A stretch of DNA of 64,000 nucleotides, taken from Gemmata palustris (lineage in GTDB: Bacteria; Planctomycetota; Planctomycetia; Gemmatales; Gemmataceae). Where the stretch lies: contig NZ_JAGKQQ010000001.1 of assembly GCF_017939745.1 (NCBI RefSeq), forward strand, positions 930,001 through 994,000. The letters run 5' to 3'. Below the pieces are notes generated by a model that did no database searches, was not told the DNA's origin, and saw only the letters and a program-made list of their open reading frames with translations. The translations under genes were made by a program, and so were the position numbers. This document shows, one piece after another, positions 63,403 through 64,000 of this stretch. Each line of letters begins with the position of its first letter. Positions within the stretch are counted from its first letter, which is position 1.

Positions 63403-64000
63403 GTGCCCACGAACGACCGGACCGAAACAGATGACCTGTTCCCTGACTACTTGGTCGAGTGCGATGAGCACCTGACCGGGGCGCGCCGGCTGTTGCTCCG
63501 GCTCGAAACGAACCCCGCCGCGGCCCGGCGCGAGGACTTCGACGGTCTGTTTCGACACTTCCACACAATTAAAGGGCTGTCGGGGATCGCCGCGGTACGG
63601 GAGGCGGAGCAACTCGCCCACCACCTGGAAGAATACCTCGGGGCGATTCGCAAGAGCCTCGTGTCATTAACCCCCACGGGCGCGGACGCCCTCGTTGCCG
63701 GGGTTAAAGCACTCGAAGAGGTGATCGGCGCCCGAAGGGACGGGTTCCCGCCGCCCGAGATCGGCCCGCTGATCGCACGGGTGACGGCGCTCACGGCCCC
63801 CGGGAAGGGGGCTACAGCAACCGGAAATCAGAGCGACGCCGGGCACCAACCGCCCGCGCGTTCGGTCCCGGACGACCCGGACCCCGTGCGCGATGCGATT
63901 CGCGCGGGGAGTCGAGTTTGGTGGGTCACGTTTGTCCCGACACCCGGTTTGGCCGAGCGCGGGGTCAACGTCGGTACGGTCCGCGAGCGCCTGCGGGCCG
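63403..64000 (+). CDS. Chemotaxis histidine kinase CheA, 3'-truncated by the window edge
   Basis: From the GTG at 63403 (VPTNDRTETDDLFPDYLVEC) 199 residues are visible. The HPt domain has FDGLFRHFHTIKGLSGIAAV with the phospho-accepting His in HFHTIKG, and LAHHLEEYLGAIRKSL follows. The frame is open to the edge, so the rest (CheY/B-binding, dimerisation, kinase and CheW-like domains) should continue beyond it. Divergent from the sigma-factor gene, with 281 bp between the starts. Whether it belongs to the same chemotaxis system as cheB/cheR at the left end cannot be told. Confidence 0.85.
   Translation, partial: MPTNDRTETDDLFPDYLVECDEHLTGARRLLLRLETNPAAARREDFDGLFRHFHTIKGLSGIAAVREAEQLAHHLEEYLGAIRKSLVSLTPTGADALVAGVKALEEVIGARRDGFPPPEIGPLIARVTALTAPGKGATATGNQSDAGHQPPARSVPDDPDPVRDAIRAGSRVWWVTFVPTPGLAERGVNVGTVRERLRA

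Overview
The window looks like chromosome of a Gemmata-like planctomycete (Gemmataceae). It is high-GC and carries several families typical of that group: five DUF1559 pseudopilin-like proteins with the N-terminal [14 protein letters not shown] signature, a PSCyt/PSD1 giant cytochrome-like protein paired with a DUF1501 protein, a second DUF1501 protein, a Ser/Thr kinase fused to a DUF1080-type domain, and planctomycete-style tyrosine integrases. The assignment rests on gene content, not on a database search.

Layout. 1-3343: chemotaxis genes (MCP, cheB, cheR). 3344-5074: a graveyard holding an IS1-like transposase remnant and an N-terminal integrase fragment. 5075-28950: a putative integrative element of about 23.9 kb bounded by a perfect 67-bp direct repeat, the 3' part of a tRNA-Ser(GCU) gene. 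The intact tRNA is at the right end, next to the element's tyrosine recombinase. The element carries two hypothetical genes, then a same-strand block (7246-20145) of exported redox, DJ-1-like, DUF1559 and cytochrome/thioredoxin proteins, then an uncharacterised two-gene module (20763-23409), two AlpA-like HTH proteins, a Toprim/ATPase replication protein and the integrase. 29132-30261: a second integrase fragment and a broken ISAs1 transposase, so the site has been hit repeatedly.

30393-44047 is core-like planctomycete DNA: metallophosphoesterase, lipoprotein, DUF1559, FAD dehydrogenase, PSCyt/DUF1501 pair, Gfo/Idh oxidoreductase, a cytochrome-like protein and acylphosphatase. 44224-53558 holds malQ and an iron-sulfur cluster (ISC) locus read leftward: iscR, iscS, iscU, iscA, hscB, an AhpD-like gene, tRNA-Val(UAC), a zinc-ribbon membrane protein, hscA and iscX. 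No ferredoxin gene is visible in it. A glycosyltransferase follows, then a CCA-adding enzyme with a repeat inserted in frame.

The most unusual stretch is 55106-55480 on the minus strand. Two tRNA-like genes appear in circularly permuted order (3' half, short spacer, 5' half) in tandem, ending at a strong rho-independent terminator. Each spacer is flanked by a perfect 7-bp acceptor helix that forms only if the halves are permuted. The right end (55844-64000) carries two response regulators, a fumarylacetoacetate-hydrolase-family enzyme, a DUF1501 protein, a kinase/sigma-factor pair and the start of a cheA gene.
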